From: an uncultured Ruminococcus sp.
Lineage (GTDB): Bacteria; Bacillota_A; Clostridia; Oscillospirales; Ruminococcaceae
Reading direction: 5' to 3'
DNA: 13,721 nt
Assembly: GCA_946629405.1 (NCBI GenBank)
Contig: CAMOXW010000130.1
Location: forward strand, 1-13,721
Position numbers and translations under genes: made by a program. The notes below the pieces were generated by a model. The model was not told the DNA's origin. It did not search any database and saw only the letters and a list, made by a program, of their open reading frames with translations. Position 1 is the stretch's first letter. Every line of letters starts with the position of its first letter. Shown piece after piece: positions 1 to 6,906 of this stretch.

Positions 1-56
1 AACTGTCGACCTCCTGCGTGACAGGCAGGCGGTCTAACCAACTGAACTACGAGGCC
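1..56 (-). tRNA. tRNA-Asp (anticodon GTC), 3' part cut off by window edge
   Basis: The minus strand from 56 downward starts GGCCTCGTAGTTCAG and continues through a D-loop with GGTTAGA, then an anticodon arm with the loop CTGTCAC. The anticodon GTC lies at 20-22 and reads Asp codons. The start of the variable loop and T-arm is visible before the window ends at base 1; the rest of the T-arm, the 3' acceptor strand and any CCA are outside. It sits six bases downstream of tRNA-Val and is presumably cotranscribed with it from the promoter at 177-205. Confidence 0.93.
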
Positions 57-62
57 AAAAAT

Positions 63-138
63 TGGTGGGGACTATAGGGCTCGAACCTATGACCCTCTGC
101 TTGTAAGGCAGATGCTCTCCCAGCTGAGCTAAACCCCC
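63..138 (-). tRNA. tRNA-Val (anticodon TAC)
   Basis: On the minus strand this is a complete 76-base cloverleaf. The acceptor strand GGGGGTT pairs with AGTCCCC, with one G-T and one T-G wobble. A D-arm with TTTAGCTCAGCTGGGAGAGC is followed by an anticodon stem CTGCC/GGCAG-type arm with the loop CTTACAA, and a T-arm with GGTTCGAGCCC. The anticodon TAC is at 103-105. The 3' CCA is encoded (63-65). It is the first tRNA of a Val-Asp pair. Confidence 0.96.
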
Positions 139-176
139 ACGCTTTCGTCATTGCTCTTGTGCCTGACGACTTATAT

Positions 177-205
177 ATTATATCACGCTTTTTTTCATTT
201 GTCAA
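177..205 (-). promoter_or_regulatory. Sigma-A promoter of the tRNA-Val/tRNA-Asp operon
   Basis: The minus strand has a perfect -35 TTGACA (200-205), a 17-base spacer and a perfect -10 TATAAT (177-182), so transcription should start near 170, about 30 bases before tRNA-Val. Immediately upstream, at about 206-240, are two A-tract/T-tract blocks (A7T4 and A6T4) spaced about 14 bases apart. These look like an UP element or bent DNA, as is usual at strong stable-RNA promoters. Confidence 0.92.
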
Positions 206-298
206 CCCCTTTTTGAAAATTTTTTCAGAAAATTTTTTTGCCCAGCCCGGAACACGGAATATCCGCATTTTCAGCAGCTCAGGCTTCGCCGCGATATG

Positions 299-325
299 AA
301 AAGGGTACGCCGAAGCGTACCCCTT
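299..325 (-). terminator. Intrinsic terminator of the EF-G-like gene
   Basis: Read on the minus strand, GGGTACGC, loop TTCG, GCGTACCC is followed by TTTT. This is an 8-bp perfect stem closed by a stable UUCG tetraloop, and it can be lengthened by G-T and A-T pairs into the U-run. It begins five bases after the stop codon at 330-332 and separates this gene from the tRNA operon. Confidence 0.9.
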
Positions 326-329
326 GACC

Positions 330-2411
330 TTATTCATCTGTTCCGACCGAGGATATTACCTCTGTAAGAAGATTTGCGGGAAGCTGCTCGTATCTTACAA
401 AATCGAAAGTGAAGCTGCCCATGCCCCTTGTGGTCTGGCGCAGGTACATCGCAAAATCGTGCATCTCACGCATCGGCACCTCTGCCTGTATCAGCGTTGT
501 TCCGTGCTCAACAGGCTCCATACCGAGAACTCTGCCGCGGCGCTTGTTGAGCTCGCCCATGATATCGCCGGTATTGTCGTCAGGAGCAGTCACCTTCAGC
601 TCGCCGATAGGCTCAAGCATTACCGGGTCTGCCTGACGGAGGCCTTCCTTATAAGCAATGGAAGCGGCAGTCTTGAACGCCATTTCCGATGAATCAACAG
701 GGTGATAGGAGCCGTCCACAAGTATAGCCTTCAGTCCGACTACAGGGCAGCCCGCAAGCACGCCCTTCTTCACGGACTCCTCCAGACCCTTCTGAACTGC
801 CGGGAAGTAGTTCTTAGGCACAGCACCGCCGAAAACCTTCTCCTCGAATACGAGAGTATCGCTTACACACGGCTCGAACTCGATCCAGACATGACCGTAC
901 TGACCGTGACCGCCGGATTGCTTCTTATGCTTGCCCTCGACCCTGACCTTTTTGCGGATAGTCTCCTTGTAGGCTATCTTAGGCACGGTAAGGTTCACAT
1001 CAACGCCGAACTTGCTCTTGAGCTTTGCTGCGGCGACCTCGATATGCTGCTCGCCGAGACCGCTGAGTATCTGCTCCTTTGTGCTTTCGTCCTGAACGTA
1101 GGTGAGAGTGGGGTCTTCCTCGATAAGTCTCTGTATGCTTGCGGAGATCTTAGCCTCATCGCCCTGAGTCTTTGCCTTTACAGCCATTGAATAGCAGGGG
1201 CGCGGGAACTCCATAGCCGGGAATTCTATTATTCTCGAAACGTCGGTAAGTGTGTCACCGGTGTTTGCGCTGATCTTGGATGCAACAACTATATCGCCTG
1301 CATTAGCGCCGGCTGCTTCGGACTGCTTCTTTCCGCAGAGGGTAAAGAGCTTGCCGACCTTCTCGGTCGCGCCTGTTGTAGCGTTCACCACGTCGGAATT
1401 GGCATTAAGCCTGCCCGACATAACCCTTATCATGGACATTTTGCCCACGAACGGGTCAGCGATAGTCTTGAATATATAAGCTGAAAGCGGATCAGCCTTG
1501 TCGCACTTTACTTCAACAACGTCCTTTGCAGGCGTATAGGCCTCGGCGCTGTAGACCTCATCAGGCGCGGGAAGAAGAAGCTCAAACTCCTTGAGGAGCA
1601 TATCTATGCCCGCAAGCTCAGTCGCGGAGGTGCATACCACAGGTGTGATGATACCGCGGTTCATACCGTCGTGGATGCCGTTGATAAGTTCCTTCTGCGT
1701 GAAGGGCTCGCCCTCGAAGAACTTCTCCATAAGCTCGTCTGAGGTCTCAGCAACAGCCTCCGAAACAGCGGCAACAAGTCCGTCAACACGGTACTCGAAC
1801 TTCTCGGATATCTCGGCGGTGGGCATTTCGGTCTCGATAGCGTTGCCCTTGGCGTCGTACTTATAGGCCTTCATTTCGATAAGATTTACATACTCAACGA
1901 TCTTTCCGCGGCTGACTACAGGGACCACAACAGGGCAAACTGTAGGGCCGAAAACGGTCTTGAGCTCTGTGAGGACGTTGAAGAAATTCGCATCCTTGTC
2001 GTCGATCTTGGTCACGACGAACATCTTTGACTTGCCCTGCTTCACAGCCTCGGCATATGCCTTGCGCGCGCCGACCTTTACTCCGGACTTTGCCGAAACG
2101 GTGATGAGGACGGTATCTGCTGCACGGATGCCCTCGATCATTTCAGCCGCAAAGTCGAACAGACCGGGCGTATCGAGAAGGTTGAATTTATAGTCGTTAT
2201 ATTCAAAAGAAGCCAGTGAGGTGCCGATAGATATCTGTCTCCTGACCTCCTCGGGGTCATAGTCGCAGACAGTGGTGCCGTCGGCAGTTTTGCCCAGACG
2301 GTCGGACGCTCCGGCTTTGTAAAGTATAGCCTCCGCAAGAGAAGTCTTGCCCGAACCGTTATGTCCGGCAAGTGCAATGTTTTTTACTCGGTTGACATCG
2401 TATTCTTTCAT
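330..2411 (-). CDS. EF-G-like translational GTPase (EF-G paralogue, EF-G2 type)
   Basis: This 693-residue protein has EF-G length and domain order. The GTPase domain has a P-loop GHNGSGKTS (16-24), the G3 motif DTPGL (80-84), TKID (134-137) and a later SAT near the G5 position. Domain II and III sequence follows, then the domain IV hallmark around KVRVEGKHKKQSGGHGQYGH and a C-terminal EF-G domain. It differs from housekeeping EF-G in three places: the catalytic His of DTPGH is Leu84, the switch I RGITI is RQISI, and NKxD is TKID. Such changes are typical of the second EF-G subfamily, whose role in translation is poorly defined. I chose the ATG at 2409-2411 because AGAGGAG (2421-2427) precedes it by nine bases and residues from MKEYDVNRVKN on match EF-G. 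A longer start at 2462 would begin at the promoter. It has its own promoter and terminator, so it is probably monocistronic. Confidence 0.93.
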   Translation of the reverse strand: MKEYDVNRVKNIALAGHNGSGKTSLAEAILYKAGASDRLGKTADGTTVCDYDPEEVRRQISIGTSLASFEYNDYKFNLLDTPGLFDFAAEMIEGIRAADTVLITVSAKSGVKVGARKAYAEAVKQGKSKMFVVTKIDDKDANFFNVLTELKTVFGPTVCPVVVPVVSRGKIVEYVNLIEMKAYKYDAKGNAIETEMPTAEISEKFEYRVDGLVAAVSEAVAETSDELMEKFFEGEPFTQKELINGIHDGMNRGIITPVVCTSATELAGIDMLLKEFELLLPAPDEVYSAEAYTPAKDVVEVKCDKADPLSAYIFKTIADPFVGKMSMIRVMSGRLNANSDVVNATTGATEKVGKLFTLCGKKQSEAAGANAGDIVVASKISANTGDTLTDVSRIIEFPAMEFPRPCYSMAVKAKTQGDEAKISASIQRLIEEDPTLTYVQDESTKEQILSGLGEQHIEVAAAKLKSKFGVDVNLTVPKIAYKETIRKKVRVEGKHKKQSGGHGQYGHVWIEFEPCVSDTLVFEEKVFGGAVPKNYFPAVQKGLEESVKKGVLAGCPVVGLKAILVDGSYHPVDSSEMAFKTAASIAYKEGLRQADPVMLEPIGELKVTAPDDNTGDIMGELNKRRGRVLGMEPVEHGTTLIQAEVPMREMHDFAMYLRQTTRGMGSFTFDFVRYEQLPANLLTEVISSVGTDE

Positions 2412-2464
2412 AATGATTTTCTCCTCTGGAAATGTAGATAGCAGTTTATGCACTGCACACAAAT

Positions 2465-2493
2465 ATTATAAACTGTTTTTTAACAAATTGCAA
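2465..2493 (-). promoter_or_regulatory. Promoter of the EF-G-like gene
   Basis: On the minus strand, TTGCAA (2488-2493), a 17-base spacer and a perfect TATAAT (2465-2470) predict a start near 2458. The leader is about 47 nt and holds a small GCAGT/ACTGC hairpin and the ribosome binding site. The promoter lies just downstream of the flippase stop codon, and I see no clear terminator between them. Confidence 0.75.
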
Positions 2494-2526
2494 TACTCAA
2501 TTAAAATTTTCTACATTTCATATTAC

Positions 2527-4065
2527 TCACCCTATGATTTGTTGTGCATTTTTACCAAAACTGAGAGTCTTTTTCATGCCAAATGGACGAAGCCTCCCCA
2601 GAAACAGAAACACCGCAAGATATCCGCTCCCCCACAGCAAAGTCACCGCCGCTGCCTGCGTGAGCCCCTCCGTACCACCGGAAACTGCCCTCACCAGAAG
2701 TTCTGCCGCTTTCATCGTCATGAAGGCGTAAACCACCGGCACCCCGACCGTCCGCACGGGTCTGAACGGCATCCCCGCGCTCCTTATCAGCTTCGCACAG
2801 CGCGAGCAGTTGCCCAGCACGTTGCTCGCGTAGTAGGACGCCGCTATCCCCCAGAAGCCAAGCCTCGGCACCGCGACCAGCACCACCGATATCCTCACTG
2901 CGTACTCCGCAAGATAATTCATCGACGAGAACCCCTGATATCCCATGCCCTTTATCATCGCTTCAAGGATTATCTCCATGTAGATGAACGGCACCACCGG
3001 CGCTATCGCCGGTATCATCCGCCCCGCAAGCTCTCCCCCGCCGAGCATTTCACCTATTATTCCCCCATACCTCATCAGAACTGCCGCTGAAAATACCGCG
3101 TACATCAGCGTCCATTCCGTCAGCCGCCCCGACAGCTCCTTTATCCGCCTCCTGTCACCTCCGGCTGCCGCGCGCGCAGTCTCGCTCACTATCAGCCCCG
3201 ACATCGAGCAGAGTATCACCGACGGAAAGAACAGTGCCGGTATGACTATCGCCTCGAATACCCCGAACAGACTCAGCGCCCGCCCTGCCGAATCACCGTA
3301 CTGCCGCAGACATACCGGTATCAGCGCGTCATTCGCGCTGCTCAGCACCGCCGTGAGTATCCCTCCGCCCATTATCGGCAGCGCAAAGCCTGCGTATCTC
3401 CGGAAGCTCAGCGAGCATTCCCCGCCGCTCCTCCCGCGAAGCTTCATGTACATCAGTGAAAAGTAAATGAGCGAGGCTGAACTTCCCGCGATCATCCCCG
3501 TCATCATTATGGCGCAGACCGTACCGCTCCCTGCTTCACCTGCGCGGACGACCATGAATGCCACCGCTGCACACCTTACCAGAAATTCCAGTATATCCCC
3601 CGCTGCCGTCACCGGCGATCTCCGGCAGGCGTTGAAGTAGCCTTTAAGACAGGCTGCGAGCGCTCCCGGGATAAGTGCTGCCGGCATAAGCCTTATGCAG
3701 CCCGCCGGAACTGCTCCCCCGAATATCCTCCCGCTGAAAACGTCCGCAAGCCCTGCTATCACTGCCGATGTGCCGATGCTGAGCATCAGGCAGAGCCTTA
3801 TCCCGTGTGAAAGCACCTTCTCCGGCGCAGACGAGGGCTTTCCCAGCTCCTCCGAGATGAGCCGGCTCGTGCAGAGATAGGCGTTGCCGTTGGAGATCAT
3901 CCCGGCAAGGCCGAAAAACGTTCCCGTAAGCGCGATCACGCCCATTGCAGGTGTGCCGAGCCTGCGGGTAATGAAAACGTTCAGCAGCAGTGCTGCCGTG
4001 TCCAGAAAAAGCTGCATCGCCGTCAGCAGCACCGTGTCGCGGACTATCTTGCTCTTGATTATCAT
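2527..4065 (-). CDS. MOP-superfamily flippase, SpoVB / polysaccharide-export type
   Basis: This is a 512-residue, very hydrophobic protein with about 12-14 predicted membrane segments. The first starts near residue 12, and the chain contains NVFITRRLGTPAMGVIAL, the early-helix signature of the MOP exporter family (SpoVB, MurJ, Wzx). SpoVB-like proteins are of similar length. The family flips lipid-linked sugar intermediates across the membrane; the substrate here cannot be read from sequence. A role with lipid II or spore cortex precursors is possible because murT-gatD lies two genes upstream, but that is inference. The ATG is well supported by AGGAGG (4071-4076) at five-base spacing. No strong sigma-A promoter is visible upstream: TTGTCA (4117-4122) has no well-spaced -10. 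Expression may come from readthrough of the weak terminator before it. Confidence 0.88.
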   Translation of the reverse strand: MIIKSKIVRDTVLLTAMQLFLDTAALLLNVFITRRLGTPAMGVIALTGTFFGLAGMISNGNAYLCTSRLISEELGKPSSAPEKVLSHGIRLCLMLSIGTSAVIAGLADVFSGRIFGGAVPAGCIRLMPAALIPGALAACLKGYFNACRRSPVTAAGDILEFLVRCAAVAFMVVRAGEAGSGTVCAIMMTGMIAGSSASLIYFSLMYMKLRGRSGGECSLSFRRYAGFALPIMGGGILTAVLSSANDALIPVCLRQYGDSAGRALSLFGVFEAIVIPALFFPSVILCSMSGLIVSETARAAAGGDRRRIKELSGRLTEWTLMYAVFSAAVLMRYGGIIGEMLGGGELAGRMIPAIAPVVPFIYMEIILEAMIKGMGYQGFSSMNYLAEYAVRISVVLVAVPRLGFWGIAASYYASNVLGNCSRCAKLIRSAGMPFRPVRTVGVPVVYAFMTMKAAELLVRAVSGGTEGLTQAAAVTLLWGSGYLAVFLFLGRLRPFGMKKTLSFGKNAQQIIG

Positions 4066-4120
4066 ACCGTCCTCCTGAATTTTCTTCTACATTCTATGGA
4101 GGAACTTCCCGGAAAATGAC

Positions 4121-4145
4121 AAACGGACAGCATGGAGCTGTCCGT
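4121..4145 (-). terminator. Hairpin terminator after the XRE/zinc-ribbon gene
   Basis: Minus-strand ACGGACAGC, loop TCCAT, GCTGTCCGT is a perfect 9-bp stem (4137-4145 and 4123-4131). Only a short, interrupted T-tract follows (TTGTCATTTT). It starts 15 bases after the stop codon of the regulator gene. The weak U-run suggests incomplete termination, with readthrough into the flippase gene. Confidence 0.7.
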
Positions 4146-4159
4146 AAAGTCTGTAATTT

Positions 4160-4609
4160 TTACTTTGATTCTGTCTGCCAGTGTTTCAGCGTAGGCAGAA
4201 GTCCGCCCATATATTCGCGCACCTTATCCGGCGGGAATTCTTCGCTTGACATATGTCCGACAGCAAATTCTATTATCTGCTGCATATCCGTATAGGCGAA
4301 TTTTCCGTCCGCATAGCACCACTTGCAGTAGGCCTCGTTGAAACTTCCGTCCGTCTCACGGCTTATGATCGTGTCGTCGAGCGGCATCCCGCAGCACTGC
4401 CATATCAGCTTTCCCGGCGAGCCGAGAAGCGTGTTGATGGACACATTGAAGAGCCCCGAAAGCAGCTTCAGCGTTTCCGTATTCGGAACAGTCTCGCCGT
4501 TCTCCCAGCGTGATACAGCCTGACGGGTCACGAAGACCTTAGCTGCAAGCTCGTCCTGCGAAAGTCCCGCTTTTTTCCTGAGTTCAAGTATAATTTCTCT
4601 TGTTTCCAT
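4160..4609 (-). CDS. XRE-family regulator with C-terminal zinc-ribbon domain
   Basis: The protein has 149 residues. Residues 4-62 form a Cro/C1-type helix-turn-helix: LRKKAGLSQDELAAKVFVTR, then QAVSRWENG (30-38) and the family-typical LLSGLFNVSINTLL. Residues about 70-102 resemble the small zinc ribbon found fused to such regulators, with WQCCGMPL (70-77) and YCKWCYADGKF (94-104). Cysteines are at 72, 73, 95 and 98. Position 70, where I would expect the first ligand Cys, is Trp. The ATG at 4607-4609 has GAGGTG six bases upstream; an in-frame ATG ten codons earlier lies at the predicted transcription start and lacks a site. It probably binds its own promoter or that of a neighbour. Target and ligand are unknown. 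Confidence 0.9.
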   Translation of the reverse strand: METREIILELRKKAGLSQDELAAKVFVTRQAVSRWENGETVPNTETLKLLSGLFNVSINTLLGSPGKLIWQCCGMPLDDTIISRETDGSFNEAYCKWCYADGKFAYTDMQQIIEFAVGHMSSEEFPPDKVREYMGGLLPTLKHWQTESK

Positions 4610-4627
4610 AATTTTCACCTCACATTT

Positions 4628-4655
4628 ATTATACCACATCCGCGCCGCAGTTCAA
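4628..4655 (-). promoter_or_regulatory. Extended -10 promoter of the XRE/zinc-ribbon gene
   Basis: The minus strand shows TTGAAC (4650-4655), a 16-base spacer and TGG-TATAAT with a perfect -10 (4628-4633) and the TGn extension. The predicted start is near 4621, only about 12 bases before the ATG, just enough for the GAGGTG site. The promoter sits in the 63-base gap after gatD. Confidence 0.72.
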
Positions 4656-4672
4656 GCAACTGTCTGTTGCGC

Positions 4673-5416
4673 TCACTTTTTCAGAAGCCGCCCGAGCATG
4701 ACCTGACGGCACTGTTTTTCAAGGCTGTCGTCAAGCTCTGCAAGAACCTCCGGCTCCGCTTCGCCCCTGCTTACGCAGTAGGCTATCATATAGTCCGCGA
4801 CCTCCGGATTTTTCGACAGGCAGGGACCGTGCAGATAGGTCGCGATGACGTTCTTCTCGAAATAGCCCTCGTACCCGCCTTTTGAGCAGTTGCCGCTGCC
4901 GCACAGCACCTTGCCGAAGGGAGTTTTCACGCCCTTGGTCTGACCCCCGTGGTTCTCGAAGCCGACCACGCTCACCTTTTTCCCGCCGAGCTCCGCCTGC
5001 ACCACGATATTGCCTATACAGCGCATTTTCCGGCTCTCCGGAGCAACGGTATAATAGTCGAAAAGTCCGAGCCCCCTGATATCGTTTCCGTCCGCATCAC
5101 GGTAAAACTTGCCCATAAGCTGATATCCGCCGCAGATGAGGAACAGGAATGTCCCCTGCTTATACGCCTTCATTATGCCGCCGCGGCGCTCCATGAGGTC
5201 GGCTGAGATGTGCTGCTGCTCGAGGTCAGCACCGCCGCCGATGTAGATCATGTCGTATGAAGCGAAGTCCGGCTCCGGCGAGCCTATCGAGTAGTGATCG
5301 ACCGTACAGCCTATACCGCGCATCCTGCACCGGTACTGCATTATCTCCATGTTTCCGCAGTCGCCGTAGAGATCGAGCATATCCGCATACATATGCAGAA
5401 TTTTTATGTCCTTCAT
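4673..5416 (-). CDS. gatD: GatD, glutaminase subunit of lipid II isoglutaminyl synthase
   Basis: The 247-residue protein is a class I glutamine amidotransferase of the CobB/CobQ type. It releases ammonia from glutamine for MurT, which amidates the D-glutamate carboxyl in the lipid II stem peptide at the inner membrane face. The nucleophile loop is LFLICGGYQLMG with Cys95, and the catalytic His is in TYLHGPCLSKNPE (His196). IYIGGGADLEQQ (57-68) and GFENHGGQT (152-160) are further family blocks. These positions are close to Cys94 and His189 of the Staphylococcus aureus enzyme. The ATG overlaps the murT stop as ATGA (5413-5416), the usual arrangement for translational coupling of the two subunits. 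A weak GCAAC/GTTGC hairpin follows the stop, but I see no true terminator. Confidence 0.95.
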   Translation of the reverse strand: MKDIKILHMYADMLDLYGDCGNMEIMQYRCRMRGIGCTVDHYSIGSPEPDFASYDMIYIGGGADLEQQHISADLMERRGGIMKAYKQGTFLFLICGGYQLMGKFYRDADGNDIRGLGLFDYYTVAPESRKMRCIGNIVVQAELGGKKVSVVGFENHGGQTKGVKTPFGKVLCGSGNCSKGGYEGYFEKNVIATYLHGPCLSKNPEVADYMIAYCVSRGEAEPEVLAELDDSLEKQCRQVMLGRLLKK

Positions 5417-6753
5417 GACTTCCTGCCTCCGTGCTTCTCAATATACCCCGCAAGTGCAGCTCTTGTCGGCTGGACCGCGGTATAATTTGCTATGACGAAC
5501 TTTCTTCCTGGCGTTGAGGCGAGCTCCTCCACCGCCTCGTCAAGGTCAGGCTTTACCACGATCTTTGCCTGATCGAAGCCGGAGCATTTGATCCTCACCG
5601 CGATATCATAAGCCCTTGTTCCAGAGGTGACGACCCTCGTCACGCGCTCGAAAACGCTGAAATTGATGTCCCATATCCACGACACGTCAAGTCCGTCCGC
5701 AACGTTGTCGTTGAGCACGAAAAGCAGCTCCTTTTCGCCCTCCATTTCGTTCATCACGCGCAGGGTCATATTTGCGCCGACGGGATTTTTTGCGAGGTTG
5801 AGCGTAGTCAGCCTGTCGCCGAGCATGAAGCTCTCCATTCTGCCGTTTTTGACGGTATATCCGGAAATAACGCTGTCCGTGATCTTCTGGTCGATGCCGT
5901 AGAGCTTTGCAGCAGCCGCAACAGCGGTCATATTGTAGACGTTGTAGATGCTGTTGAGCTTAGGGGTATAGCGGTTGCCGTCCGCGGTGAACTCCGGCTT
6001 TGAAAGGTCGATGCTGCCTGCCGTGATATAGGGCTCATAGTCGCCGAAGCCGCACTTTTCGCAGCGGAATTTTCCGATGTGGGAATACTGATAGTATTCG
6101 TATTTCAGCTCCTCGCCGCAGAACGGGCAGAAGCGTCCCTCCGAGGCTTCAAAAGCCTTGTCTGTCGCGTAGGCATAGCGCTGTGCGTGGAAGTATTTCA
6201 CGTTCTTGTTGTCCGGGTTAGCCCTGCCGAGGCGGGCGGTATTCGGGTCGTCGCCGTTGAGGATGAGGTTGCCCCCGAAGGTCTTGCAGAAGCCGTTTAT
6301 CTTCTGGATAAGTGTCTCCATTTCGCCGTTGCGGTCGAGCTGGTCGCGGAAGAAGTCGAGCACAATGAGCGTTTCGAGCTTCAGCTGTGAATACACCACC
6401 GGAACGTGCGATTCATCCGTTTCAAGGATCAGCATATCGGCCTTCACCCTGCCCTTCATGTCGCAGTGACGCAGCAGCAGCGAGCATATGCCGGTATCGA
6501 GGTTATTTCCCTCGCGGTTGGTGATGATCTTCTTTCCGCTCTTTTCAAACATTCTGGCGATGCAGTTTGTCACCGAGGTCTTGCCGTTGGTGCCGGTGAC
6601 AGCGATTATCGGGCATTCCACCCTGAACATCGACACCGCCTTATGCCGGGAGAGATGCCAGAGGACTATTCCGGGAAGGTTCCCGGCGTTTCTGTGCATG
6701 AGCCGCAGCATTTTCACAATAATTTTTCCTATAAGTATCTGTAGCCGTTTCAA
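5413..6753 (-). CDS. murT: MurT, ligase subunit of lipid II isoglutaminyl synthase
   Basis: The 446-residue protein is Mur-ligase-like. It activates the alpha-carboxyl of D-Glu in lipid II with ATP and accepts ammonia from GatD. The P-loop is TGTNGKTS (53-60). A four-cysteine zinc ribbon, CPFC (209-212) and CEKC (231-234), is inserted in the central domain, as in S. aureus and pneumococcal MurT. The C-terminal MurT domain has NGRMESF (303-309) and NDNVADGLDVSWIWD (348-362), the segment whose Asp completes the GatD triad in known complexes. The start codon is TTG at 6751-6753. AGGAGG stands six bases upstream, the next Met (residue 15) has no comparable site, and the length matches the family. 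The gene follows the helicase gene by 142 bases. No clear promoter of its own is visible, so cotranscription with the helicase is possible. Confidence 0.95.
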   Translation of the reverse strand: MKRLQILIGKIIVKMLRLMHRNAGNLPGIVLWHLSRHKAVSMFRVECPIIAVTGTNGKTSVTNCIARMFEKSGKKIITNREGNNLDTGICSLLLRHCDMKGRVKADMLILETDESHVPVVYSQLKLETLIVLDFFRDQLDRNGEMETLIQKINGFCKTFGGNLILNGDDPNTARLGRANPDNKNVKYFHAQRYAYATDKAFEASEGRFCPFCGEELKYEYYQYSHIGKFRCEKCGFGDYEPYITAGSIDLSKPEFTADGNRYTPKLNSIYNVYNMTAVAAAAKLYGIDQKITDSVISGYTVKNGRMESFMLGDRLTTLNLAKNPVGANMTLRVMNEMEGEKELLFVLNDNVADGLDVSWIWDINFSVFERVTRVVTSGTRAYDIAVRIKCSGFDQAKIVVKPDLDEAVEELASTPGRKFVIANYTAVQPTRAALAGYIEKHGGRKS

Positions 6754-6765
6754 TTTCTGCCTCCT
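6754..6765 (-). promoter_or_regulatory. Ribosome binding site supporting a TTG start for murT
   Basis: The minus strand reads AGGAGG (6760-6765), six bases CAGAAA, then TTG. A perfect Shine-Dalgarno sequence at ideal spacing fixes the non-ATG start. Confidence 0.88.
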
Positions 6766-6794
6766 GAATACTTTCTGTTTAGCTCTTAGTGATT

Positions 6795-6857
6795 AGTTAA
6801 GGTGTCGCCTGATGGCGACGGATTTAAAATATGTGAGCGCCAGCGAACACCTTAACT
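6795..6857. repeat. 63-bp palindromic element between the helicase gene and murT
   Basis: The ends are an 11-bp perfect inverted repeat, AGTTAAGGTGT (6795-6805) and ACACCTTAACT (6847-6857). Just inside the left end is a second hairpin, GTCGCC-TGAT-GGCGAC (6804-6819). The right end contains a similar block, so the two ends are imperfect copies of about 25 bases. No T-run follows on the minus strand, so it is not a normal terminator. It resembles the small MITE- or REP-like elements scattered in many genomes. I cannot tell copy number from one window. Confidence 0.65.
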
Positions 6858-6906
6858 TTCAACTCTCAACTCTCAACTCTTAACTTATAAAGCTCTCAGC
6901 TCTCAA
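6856..6906. repeat. Array of 7-bp repeats overlapping the helicase stop codon
   Basis: On the minus strand from 6906 downward the units are TTGAGAG, CTGAGAG, a 9-base CTTTATAAG, TTAAGAG, TTGAGAG, TTGAGAG, TTGAAAG. They pass in register into TTAAGGT, the edge of the palindromic element. The TGA stop of the helicase (6896-6898) is inside the second unit, so the last two or three codons are repeat-derived. It is a short heptanucleotide array, not a CRISPR. Confidence 0.85.

Noticed and set aside
47..337. A 96-residue minus-strand open frame across the tRNA-Val region
   Set aside because: Its C-terminal half is the translation of tRNA-Val (the familiar SSAGRASALQAEGHRFEP pattern), and the frame covers the tRNA promoter. 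It is not a gene.
330..2411. A Tet(M)/Tet(O)-type ribosomal protection protein instead of EF-G
   Set aside because: Domain IV has the EF-G hallmark KHKKQSGGHGQYGH, and overall length and spacing fit EF-G2 types; nothing specific to Tet proteins is visible.
2412..2462. A longer start for the EF-G-like gene at 2462
   Set aside because: It would begin upstream of the predicted transcription start and lacks a ribosome binding site; the ATG at 2409-2411 has AGAGGAG and matches the EF-G N-terminus.
2347..3090. A 247-residue plus-strand open frame
   Set aside because: It is an antisense shadow of the flippase and EF-G genes, with Arg/His/Pro-rich low-complexity composition and no ribosome binding site.
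6856..6906. A mini CRISPR array
   Set aside because: The units are only 7 bases with no spacers; this is a simple tandem repeat.
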